Assembly (NCBI GenBank): GCA_018433775.1
Contig: JAHDQN010000026.1
Coordinates: 1 to 64,000 of the forward strand
Reading direction: 5' to 3'
Length of the DNA: 64,000 nt
From: Deltaproteobacteria bacterium
GTDB taxonomy: Bacteria > Desulfobacterota > Desulfomonilia > UBA1062
Shown here: positions 1 to 6,525 of the stretch, piece by piece
How the letters are laid out: the number at the start of each line of letters is the position of its first letter
How positions within the stretch are numbered: the stretch's first letter is position 1
Made by a program: the position numbers and the translations under genes
Notes under the pieces: model-generated
Told to the model about the DNA's origin: nothing
What the model saw: the letters and a program-made list of their open reading frames with translations, nothing else
Database searches by the model: none

Positions 1-790
1 AGCGGCCCTTGACACAGAGCCTGCCCCTGTTCGGCGCCGCATCCTCCACTGCGTTGACCTTCACGATCCGGCCGTCCTTGACCTGGAGATCCAGCTGGCA
101 CCCGACACCGCAGTACGGACACGTCGTGCGCACCTTCTCCACATCGCGGAAACGCGCCACCCCGATGGACTTCTTGGCGGTGAGCGCGCCTACGGGGCAG
201 ATCTGGATGCATTCCCCGCACTGGACGCATGTCGAATCTCCCATGGTGGTATCGAGGCCGAAACCGATCCGCGCCTGGTACCCTCTGTTCACCACCCTGG
301 CGGCGCGGTTGACCACCACCTGGTTGCACGCCTCGACGCACCTTCCGCACAGGATGCACCGGGTGTGGTCCAGGCGGATGAATGCCGAGCTGTCGTCGAA
401 ATCGGCTGGATGCTTCCCGTTCCTTACATCCTGGTCCTCGATCTTCAGATAATATGCGGCATCCTGCAGTTCGCACTCCCCGCTTTTCTCGCAGACGATG
501 CAGTCGTGGTTGCCAGAAGAGAGCGCGAGCTTGATCACGAAGCGCTGTGCATCGATCACCCGCTCGGAATCCGTGACGACCTCCATGCCGTCGGATACCG
601 GCGTGTTGCACGAGGTCACCAGGGCGGGCCTGCCCTTCACCTCGACCACGCACGCCCTGCACCGTGCGTGCGCGCCTATCTTCTCATGATAGCACAGGGT
701 GGGGATATAAACCCCGTGAGCACGGGCGACCTCGAGAATGGTTTGTCCCCCGGTTGCGGTGTATGGCCTGCTGTTGATGAAGACCTTCAT
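1..790 (-). CDS. fdhA: NAD-linked formate dehydrogenase, Mo/W catalytic subunit (N-terminal part, runs off window)
   Basis: Only the first 263 codons are present; the gene continues beyond base 1. Domains in order: a [2Fe-2S] ferredoxin domain (Cys33, Cys44, Cys47, Cys61), a NuoG-type His/Cys cluster segment (HDCIVCEKSGEC), two [4Fe-4S] motifs (CILCGRCVEAC and CVQCGECIQICP), then the start of the molybdopterin oxidoreductase domain with its own cluster motif CPYCGVGC and LCVKG. This NuoG-like front followed by a bis-MGD domain is typical of NAD-dependent formate dehydrogenase alpha subunits and rules out an FeFe hydrogenase. It oxidises formate, or reduces CO2, and passes electrons through the clusters to the NuoF/NuoE-like subunits encoded upstream. 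The start ATG overlaps the stop of the preceding response-regulator gene (ATGA), behind a G-rich ribosome site. The catalytic Cys or Sec lies outside the window, so another Mo/W oxidoreductase remains possible. Confidence 0.88.
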   Translation of the reverse strand, partial: MKVFINSRPYTATGGQTILEVARAHGVYIPTLCYHEKIGAHARCRACVVEVKGRPALVTSCNTPVSDGMEVVTDSERVIDAQRFVIKLALSSGNHDCIVCEKSGECELQDAAYYLKIEDQDVRNGKHPADFDDSSAFIRLDHTRCILCGRCVEACNQVVVNRAARVVNRGYQARIGFGLDTTMGDSTCVQCGECIQICPVGALTAKKSIGVARFRDVEKVRTTCPYCGVGCQLDLQVKDGRIVKVNAVEDAAPNRGRLCVKGR

Positions 791-1185
791 TTCTCCCCCC
801 CCTTCGCAGACAGGAGTTCCTCTACCTTTCCCATGAGGTCCGCAGGTTTGATCGGCTTGGTCAGGAAGGCATCGATGCCGATGTTCTCGTCGGTCGGAAA
901 CAGTGTCGAATAGTCTGTGTTCGCGATCGATGTCACCATGATGATGGGGATGTCGCCGAAGGCGGGGTCCTCCCTCATGAAACGGCTCATGTTGAGCCCG
1001 TCCAGCACGCTCGACATGATGACGTCCAGGATCACCAGTCCGGGTTTTTCCCGGGCCAGCACGGCCCTTCCGTGGCTGCCGTTGACCGCGGATATCACCT
1101 CGTACCCGTTCTGCTCCAGCACGGTTTTCGTAAAGAAAACAAAGTCGGTATCGTCATCGACTACCAGGATTTTTGTCTTTTCCAT
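787..1185 (-). CDS. Single-domain response regulator (CheY-like receiver)
   Basis: A 132-residue stand-alone receiver domain with no output domain. Visible features are the acidic cluster Asp10-Asp12, the phospho-acceptor Asp54 in VILDVIM, the switch Thr/Ser in MVTS and the conserved Lys in FLTKP. The start ATG follows a strong AAAGGAG site. It sits inside the formate dehydrogenase operon, downstream of the NuoF-like gene and overlapping the catalytic subunit by ATGA, so translation of the two is probably coupled. Receiver-only proteins work by protein-protein contact. A role in modulating the dehydrogenase, or in relaying signal from a kinase elsewhere, is inference. No histidine kinase is adjacent. 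Confidence 0.9.
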   Translation of the reverse strand: MEKTKILVVDDDTDFVFFTKTVLEQNGYEVISAVNGSHGRAVLAREKPGLVILDVIMSSVLDGLNMSRFMREDPAFGDIPIIMVTSIANTDYSTLFPTDENIGIDAFLTKPIKPADLMGKVEELLSAKGGEK

Positions 1186-1197
1186 GGTGTTTCTCCT

Positions 1198-1311
1198 TTA
1201 CTCTCTTGGGTTCAGCGCCTGTTCGATCGTGTTGAGGACAGCCTGTTCCACGCATGGTGCTTTTGTGCCCTTCACGCATGCTGCGGGTTCGTTCATTCGC
1301 ATGGGGCGCAT
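1198..1311 (-). CDS. Possible small ORF (37 aa) in the formate dehydrogenase operon
   Basis: A 37-codon frame whose ATG overlaps the stop of the NuoF-like gene (TGATG), ending 12 bases before the response-regulator start. The product has two Cys residues (in ACVKG and PCVEQ) and a short predicted helix (VEQAVLNTIEQAL). It fills exactly the space between two operon genes. There is no clear independent ribosome site, so expression would depend on termination-reinitiation. I do not recognise a family; it could be chance. Confidence 0.3.
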   Translation of the reverse strand: MRPMRMNEPAACVKGTKAPCVEQAVLNTIEQALNPRE

Positions 1312-2561
1312 CAGTTGGATTTCACCTTTCCTTCGAATTCGTCGCGGAAGAGCCGTAAGCCGGAGAGAATCGGTTCGACCATGCCGGTGCCCATCGGGCA
1401 GAAGGTCTGGCCGTAGATTCCCTGGGCGAGATACTCCAGGTCCTCGATGTCCCGTGCCGTGCCCGTCCCTGCCGCCAGTCTCTCCAGATGCTCGAGCATG
1501 CGCTTCCCGCCGACGCGGCAGGGCAGGCAGTTGCCGCACGATTCGTGCACGAAGAACCGGGTGGTCCGCCTCACCACCTCCACCATATCCGTTGTCTCGT
1601 CCATCACGATGACGGCCCCTGTCCCCAGCGCGGTGCCGGCGGCCTTCAGGGTTTCAAACGCCATGGGGGTCGATATCCGGTCGGCGCCGATGATCGGGGT
1701 GGATGCCCCGCCCGGGATGATCGCCTTGACGGACCGCCCCATGCGGACGCCGCCCGCGTGCTCGAAGATGATATCTTTCAACCGGGTCCCGAGCGGCAGT
1801 TCGAAGTTTCCGGGACGGTTGACGTGTCCGCTCACGCAGAAGATCTTGACGCCTTTGCTCTCCTTGGTGCCGATACCCGAGTGCCACCGCGCCCCTTTCA
1901 GGATAATGTGCGGGATGTTTGCGAGCGTCTCCACGTTCTGCACGAGGGTCGGCTTGCTCCACATGCCGCTTTGGGCCGGATAGGGCGGTTTGGCCCGAGG
2001 TACGCCGCGTTTGCCCTCAAGGGATTCGATCATCGCGGTCTCTTCGCCGCATATGTATGCCCCTGCTCCGCGATGGACCGAGACATCCAGGTCAAAGCCG
2101 CTGCCGAGGATGTCACGGCCGAGGAACCCGTGCTGATAGGCATCCGAGATCGCCTTGATCCACCGTTTGACGCCCAGGAAGAACTCGCCCCGAATATAGA
2201 CGAACGCGCGGTGGGCACCGATGGCGTACGCGGAGATGATCACGCCCTCCAGGATCGAATGCGGGTCTCTCTCCACGATGAGACGGTCCTTGAACGTGCC
2301 GGGCTCGCCCTCGTCGGTGTTGACCGCCAGGTACTTGACCGGGGCGTCCTTGGGCATGAAATCCCACTTGGTTCCCGTGGGAAAGCCGGCCCCGCCTCGC
2401 CCCTTGAGCCCGGATGCCTTCACCTCCGCGATAATCTCCTCCGGGTCCGTCTTCAGGGCCTTCCGGAGGGCCGTGTATCCGCCGTGACGCACGTAAGTGG
2501 TGATCTTCTCCGAGTCAGGCCGATGAACATTCGCCAGAAGGACCGGCTGCTGCTCTGCCAT
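1311..2561 (-). CDS. NuoF-like NAD(H)/FMN subunit of formate dehydrogenase
   Basis: A 416-residue diaphorase subunit that transfers electrons between NAD(H) and the FeS chain. It has the Gly-rich GRGGAGFPTG (54-63), the FMN/NAD region GAGAYICGEETA (166-177), a SLBB-type segment, and a C-terminal [4Fe-4S] site with Cys342, Cys345, Cys348 (ESCGNCLPC) and Cys388 (FCPMG). There is no N-terminal thioredoxin-like or C-terminal ferredoxin extension, so it matches the short NuoF form. I chose the ATG at 2561 because GGAGGTG stands directly upstream; longer in-frame starts lie inside the preceding gene. It begins two bases after the NuoE-like stop. With the NuoE-like protein and the catalytic subunit it forms the NAD-reducing half of a soluble formate dehydrogenase. 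Similar NuoEF pairs occur in electron-bifurcating hydrogenases, so NAD versus ferredoxin coupling cannot be settled here. Confidence 0.92.
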   Translation of the reverse strand: MAEQQPVLLANVHRPDSEKITTYVRHGGYTALRKALKTDPEEIIAEVKASGLKGRGGAGFPTGTKWDFMPKDAPVKYLAVNTDEGEPGTFKDRLIVERDPHSILEGVIISAYAIGAHRAFVYIRGEFFLGVKRWIKAISDAYQHGFLGRDILGSGFDLDVSVHRGAGAYICGEETAMIESLEGKRGVPRAKPPYPAQSGMWSKPTLVQNVETLANIPHIILKGARWHSGIGTKESKGVKIFCVSGHVNRPGNFELPLGTRLKDIIFEHAGGVRMGRSVKAIIPGGASTPIIGADRISTPMAFETLKAAGTALGTGAVIVMDETTDMVEVVRRTTRFFVHESCGNCLPCRVGGKRMLEHLERLAAGTGTARDIEDLEYLAQGIYGQTFCPMGTGMVEPILSGLRLFRDEFEGKVKSN

Positions 2562-2562
2562 G

Positions 2563-3039
2563 CTACACCTCCCCCATGAGACGTTCGAGAATATCGTCGA
2601 TGCTTGCCGGTGAGAGGTTTTCATAGAGCTGGTCGTTCACACGCATGGCAGGGGCCGTCCCGCAGGAGGCTAGGCACTGGACGGTCTCCAGGGTAAACCT
2701 GCCATCGCCCGTCGTCTCTCCCGGCTTGATGCCCAGCTTTGCCCCGACATAATCGACCACCCGCTCGGCCCCCTCATTCAGATAGCACGAGAGCCCCTCG
2801 CACACCTGGATGACATGGCGGCCTACGGGTTCAGTCCGGAACAGGGTGTAGAAGCTCGCCGTGCTGTACACCTCCGAATCCGTCAACCCCAGGCGCTTCG
2901 CCACCTGGTGTACGGCGTCCCTGGTGAGATACCCGTTGTGCTCCTGTGCCACATAGAGCGCGGCAAGCAGCATGGACCGCTTGGCCGGATCGATGATTGC
3001 CCTGCCTTCAGGCTTTTTGGAAACATTCCTGCTCTCCAT
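2563..3039 (-). CDS. NuoE-like thioredoxin-fold [2Fe-2S] subunit
   Basis: A 158-residue thioredoxin-like ferredoxin. The four cluster ligands are Cys80 and Cys85 (CEGLSC) and Cys122 and Cys126 (CLASC), the usual NuoE spacing. The N-terminal helical region, around HNGYLTRDAVHQVAKRLGL, is also typical. I chose the ATG at 3039 because AAAGGAG lies just upstream; the longer TTG start would include that ribosome site. It is the first gene of the formate dehydrogenase operon and faces the divergent molybdate operon across about 400 bases of regulatory sequence. It docks on the NuoF-like subunit. Confidence 0.92.
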   Translation of the reverse strand: MESRNVSKKPEGRAIIDPAKRSMLLAALYVAQEHNGYLTRDAVHQVAKRLGLTDSEVYSTASFYTLFRTEPVGRHVIQVCEGLSCYLNEGAERVVDYVGAKLGIKPGETTGDGRFTLETVQCLASCGTAPAMRVNDQLYENLSPASIDDILERLMGEV

Positions 3040-3139
3040 TCGACAGACTCCTTTCAAGCAGCGGTAATACGCCTGCGCATCCAGCCGGCAAGACGCAACT
3101 GCTTATGGTGATGCGAGAATGTCCGGAAGCAAAGCAATA

Positions 3140-3161
3140 ATAATGCCACAATAAGCATAAT
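3140..3161. promoter_or_regulatory. Candidate operator, fdh side
   Basis: Read on the minus strand it is ATTATG, 10 bases, CATTAT, with internal TTATTGT; one base breaks the palindrome. It overlaps the candidate -10 of the formate dehydrogenase operon. The same pattern and spacing recurs at 3399-3420. The regulator is unknown. Confidence 0.45.
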
Positions 3162-3220
3162 AAAAAAGATAAGCAATATCGAGACATTGAATAATTTAAT
3201 CTGAACGGGTGAGCCAAAGG

Positions 3221-3267
3221 GGGGAATTTCACCCCTGCAGGCGGGGATATATACCCCGTCGGCGGGG
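3221..3267. repeat. 11-bp-phased alternating G4/C4 array
   Basis: Five blocks alternate as GGGG, CCCC, GGGG, CCCC, GGGG, separated by spacers of 7, 7, 7 and 6 bases (3225-3231, 3236-3242, 3247-3253, 3258-3263). The period is therefore 11 bases, one helical turn, so all blocks face the same side of DNA. Neighbouring blocks also form inverted repeats. This looks like a cooperative binding array or a structured leader. Confidence 0.5.
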
Positions 3268-3398
3268 AGATGACGAACCGGGCAGATCGATGAATCCTGC
3301 TTCGTATCCTCAAGCGCTCATTCAGCGGTAATTTCCGGAACGCATTGGGCGACCGTTGGGTACCCCTATCGAAATAACAGGCTTGTTCAACAGAAATA

Positions 3399-3420
3399 AT
3401 TATGGTAACAATAACATAAT
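3399..3420. promoter_or_regulatory. Candidate operator, mod side
   Basis: A perfect inverted repeat ATTATG, 10 bases, CATAAT, lying 21 bases before the chosen modA start and overlapping its candidate -10. The core read on the other strand is TTATTGT, shared with the site at 3140-3161. A repressor binding here would block modA transcription. Confidence 0.5.
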
Positions 3421-3441
3421 AAATGTGTGAGGGAGGTTCCC

Positions 3442-4188
3442 GTGAGGATAAAATCACTGGTTTTCATTGCGCTGGTCCTTTTCTGGGGCATTCCCGCCGC
3501 TGCGTCCGAGGGGAAGATCCTTGTCGCGGTGGCGGCGAACTACATGATGCCCTTTGCCGAGATCGCCGCTGCCTTCGAAAAGGAGGGCGGCTGCCGCGTC
3601 GAACCGGTGTTCTCCTCAACGGGCAAGCTCTACGCCCAGATTATCAACCATGCCCCCTACGACGTGTTCCTCGCCGCAGACGAGCGCCGGCCCGCGCTGC
3701 TCTTTCAGGAAGGCCTGTGCGAAGAGCCCTTTGTCTATGCCAGGGGGGAGATCGTGCTCTTCTCGGGGCAGAGCGATTTCTGCAGCCGGTTCGCAGACTG
3801 GATGGAAGCGGTGCAGTCGGACGCGGTCAGGAAGATCGCCATCGCCAACCCCGAGACGGCACCCTACGGCGCCGCCGCGGTAGCCGGTCTGAGAGAGGCG
3901 GGCCTGTACGACACCCTGTATGACAAGTACGTGTTTCCCCAGGATATCGGGCAGGCGTTTCAGTATGCCACCACCGGTTCTGTCCAGGCCGGGTTCTGCG
4001 CCCTCTCGTCTGCCATGACCGATGAGGGGAAGAAGGGCTGCTACTTTTCTGTGAAGCAGGCACCCCGGATCACCCAGGCCGCCTGTGTCCTCAAAAGAAC
4101 GCAAAACCGCGAGGCCGCCCAGAAGTTCGCCGCCTTCCTTCTGGCTCAGGACAGCATTCGGATCAAGGAGAAGTATGGATACCGGTAG
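3442..4188 (+). CDS. modA: Molybdate ABC transporter, periplasmic binding protein
   Basis: A 248-residue periplasmic molybdate (or tungstate) binding protein. The N-terminus RIKSLVFIALVLFWGIPAAAS is a classical Sec signal with cleavage near Ala-Ala-Ser. The mature protein begins ILVAVAANYMMPF and contains the family ligand-binding motifs VFSSTGKLYAQI and YDVFLAADERRP, followed by the region around ANPETAPYGAAA. I chose the GTG at 3442 because GGGAGG lies five bases upstream; an in-frame GTG at 3427 has no such site. The 3' end overlaps modB. The gene opens a five-gene molybdenum operon (modA, modB, modC, fmdE-like, mop) that diverges from a Mo/W-dependent formate dehydrogenase, so the transporter probably supplies that enzyme. 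A tungstate preference cannot be excluded. Confidence 0.93.
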   Translation: MRIKSLVFIALVLFWGIPAAASEGKILVAVAANYMMPFAEIAAAFEKEGGCRVEPVFSSTGKLYAQIINHAPYDVFLAADERRPALLFQEGLCEEPFVYARGEIVLFSGQSDFCSRFADWMEAVQSDAVRKIAIANPETAPYGAAAVAGLREAGLYDTLYDKYVFPQDIGQAFQYATTGSVQAGFCALSSAMTDEGKKGCYFSVKQAPRITQAACVLKRTQNREAAQKFAAFLLAQDSIRIKEKYGYR

Positions 4189-4858
4189 CATTCTCGATCC
4201 GCTCTGGATCTCCTTCAAGCTCGCGGCTGCCACGACGGTGGTGCTCCTTGCCGCAGGGGCCTTCCTCGCCTATCTTCTCGTGTACCGGAAGGTGCCGGCC
4301 AGGCCCGTGGTTGAGTCGCTCATCAGCCTGCCCATCGTGCTTCCCCCAACAGTGCTGGGCTTTTACCTGCTGATCCTGATGGGCCCGAAGGGGGCTCTCG
4401 GCAGATCGTGGGAAGGCCTTTTCGGCTCATCCCTTCTCTTTACCTTCACCGGCATTGTGATCGCGTCGGTTTTCCACAGCCTGCCCTTTGCGGTCCAGCC
4501 GCTCAAGGCCTCTTTTGCCAGGATAGACAGGAGGATTCTCGAAAATGCCCATGTCTTGGGCTTATCACCCTTCAAGGCCTTTTTCCGTGTGGTTGTGCCC
4601 AATTCGGTCGCTGGCTTTGCAGCCGCCGCGATCCTGGTATTCCTCCACACCATGGGGGAATTCGGGGTGATTCTCATGGTGGGGGGCAGTGTCCCGGGCA
4701 AGACAAAAGTGGCCTCCATCGCCATCTTCGAGGCGGTGGAATCGCTCAGGTACCGTGACGCCTGGGTCCTCTCCCTGGTCCTGGCCCTGGCGAGTTTTTC
4801 GTTTCTGCTGGTAGTCAATGCGTTGAACAAAGGGGAGTATGATGGCCTTAAGGGCTGA
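4175..4858 (+). CDS. modB: Molybdate ABC transporter permease
   Basis: A 227-residue inner-membrane permease with about five hydrophobic segments. The cytoplasmic EAA loop that contacts the ATPase is visible as ENAHVLGLSPFKAFFRVVVPNS. The stretch SLPIVLPPTVLGFYLL is characteristic of ModB. I chose the ATG at 4175, which follows AAGGAG and overlaps the last codons of modA by 14 bases; longer in-frame starts would lie deep inside modA. The 3' end overlaps modC by 20 bases, indicating tight translational coupling. Confidence 0.93.
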   Translation: MDTGSILDPLWISFKLAAATTVVLLAAGAFLAYLLVYRKVPARPVVESLISLPIVLPPTVLGFYLLILMGPKGALGRSWEGLFGSSLLFTFTGIVIASVFHSLPFAVQPLKASFARIDRRILENAHVLGLSPFKAFFRVVVPNSVAGFAAAAILVFLHTMGEFGVILMVGGSVPGKTKVASIAIFEAVESLRYRDAWVLSLVLALASFSFLLVVNALNKGEYDGLKG

Positions 4859-5582
4859 GATCAGGAAGAAACTGAACCACTTCACCCTGGATGTCTCCCT
4901 TGCCTGCGCAGGGGGGAAGATTCTCTCTGTCGTCGGGCCCTCGGGCTCGGGCAAGACCACGATCCTGAGGATCATCGCGGGGCTGGACGCACCGGACGAG
5001 GGGATCATCACCTGTGGGGAGCGGGTCTGGGTGAACTCCAGGGCAGGGACGTTCCTGCCCACACAGAAGCGGCGCCTTGCCATGGTTTTTCAGGACTTCG
5101 CCCTGTTCCCCCACTTGAGTGTGTTCAAAAACGTCTGCTTTGCCGCGCGGGACAGGTCCCTGGCTGAGGAGCTCATGAAGAGGTTCGGCATCTGGCACCT
5201 GAAGGACACCCGGCCGCAGTCCATATCGGGGGGAGAGAGGCAACGCACCGCTATCTGCCAGGCCCTGGCAAGCGGGCCCGAGGTGCTCCTCATGGACGAG
5301 CCCTTCTCGGCCCTCGACCCGATCACCCGCAGGAAGCTCCGTATGGCCGTGGCGGAGATGAAGGGCGAGCTCGACATCCCCATCATCCATGTCACCCATG
5401 ATATCAGGGAGGCGCTCTTTCTTGGCGACGAGATCGTCCCGGTCGTCAGCGGGAAGGTCTTTCATAAATGGCTCCTTCAGTTCATGCTCACGACACGGGG
5501 CGCGGGCATGTGCCCGGACCGGGAGGACCAGGGAGACGTCGAACTCGAGATATATGATACGCGAAAGGAGTGGAAAAGATGA
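4839..5582 (+). CDS. modC: Molybdate ABC transporter ATPase, short form lacking the TOBE domain
   Basis: A 247-residue ABC ATPase. It has Walker A GPSGSGKTT, the Q-loop at FQDFALFPHL, signature ISGGERQR, Walker B VLLMDEPFSALD and the switch His in VTHD. Family members of about 350 residues carry a C-terminal Mop/TOBE domain that binds molybdate; this one stops about 40 residues after the switch region. A free-standing Mop protein is encoded at the end of the operon and may replace the lost domain. Two adjacent ATG codons (4839, 4842) are possible starts behind AGGGGAG; I kept the first. The stop overlaps the next start (ATGA). It powers molybdate import with ModAB. Confidence 0.9.
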   Translation: MMALRAEIRKKLNHFTLDVSLACAGGKILSVVGPSGSGKTTILRIIAGLDAPDEGIITCGERVWVNSRAGTFLPTQKRRLAMVFQDFALFPHLSVFKNVCFAARDRSLAEELMKRFGIWHLKDTRPQSISGGERQRTAICQALASGPEVLLMDEPFSALDPITRRKLRMAVAEMKGELDIPIIHVTHDIREALFLGDEIVPVVSGKVFHKWLLQFMLTTRGAGMCPDREDQGDVELEIYDTRKEWKR

Positions 5583-6205
5583 ACATCGGGCCTTATTCGG
5601 TTGAAGACTACATGCATCTGGTCAAGTCGTTTCATGGCAGTCTCGCGCCGGGACTCATGATCGGCGGGTTCATGGTGGATCTCGCCAGGAGTGAGCTGCC
5701 GGACGGAGTGCTGTACGACGCCATCAGCGAGACGAAAACCTGCCTTCCGGACGCGCTGCAGCTCCTCACGCCCTGCACGATCGGCAACGGCTGGCTCAAG
5801 GTCATGGACTTCGGCCGCTATGCCCTGTGCCTGTATGACAAGTACGAGGGCAAAGGGGTGAGGGTGTTTCTGGACCCGGAAAAGCTGGAGTCCTGGCCGG
5901 AGATCAAGATGTGGTTCTTCAAGCTCAAGCCCAAGTCGGAGCAGGACGCCGATGCCCTCAGGGACCAGATCCTGGAGGCGGGGCCGGACATTCTCACGGT
6001 GCAGCACGTCACGGTCGACATGGCACCGCTTCAGAAGAAAGGCAAAGGTGCCATCGCCGTCTGTCCGTCGTGCAGGGAGGCGTATCCCGCAAAGGACGGG
6101 CAGACATGCCGCGCCTGCCAGGGGAACAGCCCATACAGCCAGGAGCCGCGCAATGTGAAATCCGGCCTCAGAATTGTCTCCACGAAAAAGGAGGACCATG
6201 TCTGA
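5579..6205 (+). CDS. FmdE-family protein with C-terminal zinc finger
   Basis: A 208-residue FmdE-family protein, the family named after the formylmethanofuran dehydrogenase operon and often found with molybdenum genes in anaerobes. The N-terminal core is recognisable from VKSFHGSLAPGLMIGGFMVDLA and SETKTCLPDALQLLTPCTIGNG, where His and Cys residues probably bind metal. The last 60 residues hold two CxxC pairs (CPSC and CRAC), a zinc-ribbon-like tail. The ATG at 5579 is preceded by AAAGGAG and overlaps the modC stop; an in-frame GTG nine bases earlier is less well placed. The biochemical role is not established; delivery or sensing of Mo is inference from the operon. Confidence 0.85.
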   Translation: MNIGPYSVEDYMHLVKSFHGSLAPGLMIGGFMVDLARSELPDGVLYDAISETKTCLPDALQLLTPCTIGNGWLKVMDFGRYALCLYDKYEGKGVRVFLDPEKLESWPEIKMWFFKLKPKSEQDADALRDQILEAGPDILTVQHVTVDMAPLQKKGKGAIAVCPSCREAYPAKDGQTCRACQGNSPYSQEPRNVKSGLRIVSTKKEDHV

Positions 6206-6273
6206 AGCATGCAGGGCCGGTCTTGAAAAGGGCGTATGCCACGCTATTCTTTTGTGAAAAAGGAGAAGCGGGT

Positions 6274-6486
6274 ATGATGAAGATAAGCGCACGGAATGTC
6301 TTGAAGGGGAAGGTGAAGAAAGTCACTCCCGGAGCGGTCAATACCGAAGTGGTCGTGGAACTGCCCGGGGGCGGCGAGATCGTTTCCATCATCACCAAGG
6401 AATCGGCGGAGAATATGAAGATTGCCGAGGGAAAGGATATCGCCGCGGTCATCAAGGCATCGAACGTGATGCTGGCCGTGGACTGA
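6274..6486 (+). CDS. mop: Mop-type molbindin (TOBE domain protein)
   Basis: A 70-residue single TOBE/Mop domain. It opens with the family pattern ISARNVLKGKVKKVTPGAVNTEV and ends IKASNVMLAVD. Such proteins assemble into oligomers that bind molybdate or tungstate in the cytoplasm. The ATG at 6274 has AAGGAG upstream and is followed by a second ATG. It is the last gene of the mod operon and ends just before a strong hairpin. Because ModC here lacks its own TOBE domain, this protein may act as the Mo sensor or store for the transporter; that is inference. Confidence 0.92.
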   Translation: MMKISARNVLKGKVKKVTPGAVNTEVVVELPGGGEIVSIITKESAENMKIAEGKDIAAVIKASNVMLAVD

Positions 6487-6491
6487 GAAAC

Positions 6492-6518
6492 CCGGCCCGG
6501 AGACGGCCCCCGGGCCGG
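6492..6518. terminator. Bidirectional terminator hairpin between mop and the 3-hydroxyacyl-CoA dehydrogenase gene
   Basis: An eight-base GC stem, CCGGCCCG with CGGGCCGG, around an 11-base loop, lies between two convergent genes. There is no strong T-run on either side. Confidence 0.6.
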
Positions 6519-6525
6519 TTGCGCG

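Larger units (their letters stand above)
3040..3441. promoter_or_regulatory. Divergent control region between fdh and mod operons
   Basis: About 400 non-coding bases separate the divergent formate dehydrogenase and molybdate-uptake operons. The two ends are strongly AT-rich, unlike the rest of the window, and each contains a copy of a roughly 29-base related element (3136-3164 and 3395-3423). The centre holds an ordered G4/C4 array. On the minus strand TTGCTT, 17 bases, TATTGT is a plausible weak sigma70 promoter overlapping the left element; on the plus strand TTGTTC, 17 bases, TAACAA overlaps the right element. Regulation by molybdate/tungstate or by electron-donor supply is inference. Confidence 0.6.

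Noticed and set aside
1488-2579. Long open plus-strand frame antisense to the NuoF-like gene
   Set aside because: GC-rich shadow of a conserved gene with no ribosome site and no recognisable product. The same applies to plus-strand frames at 6763-8442, 9234-10997 and 37012-38409.
3040-3441. Moco-type riboswitch upstream of modA
   Set aside because: The G4/C4 array does not match the Moco riboswitch architecture I know, and the arrangement of DNA inverted repeats fits protein binding better.
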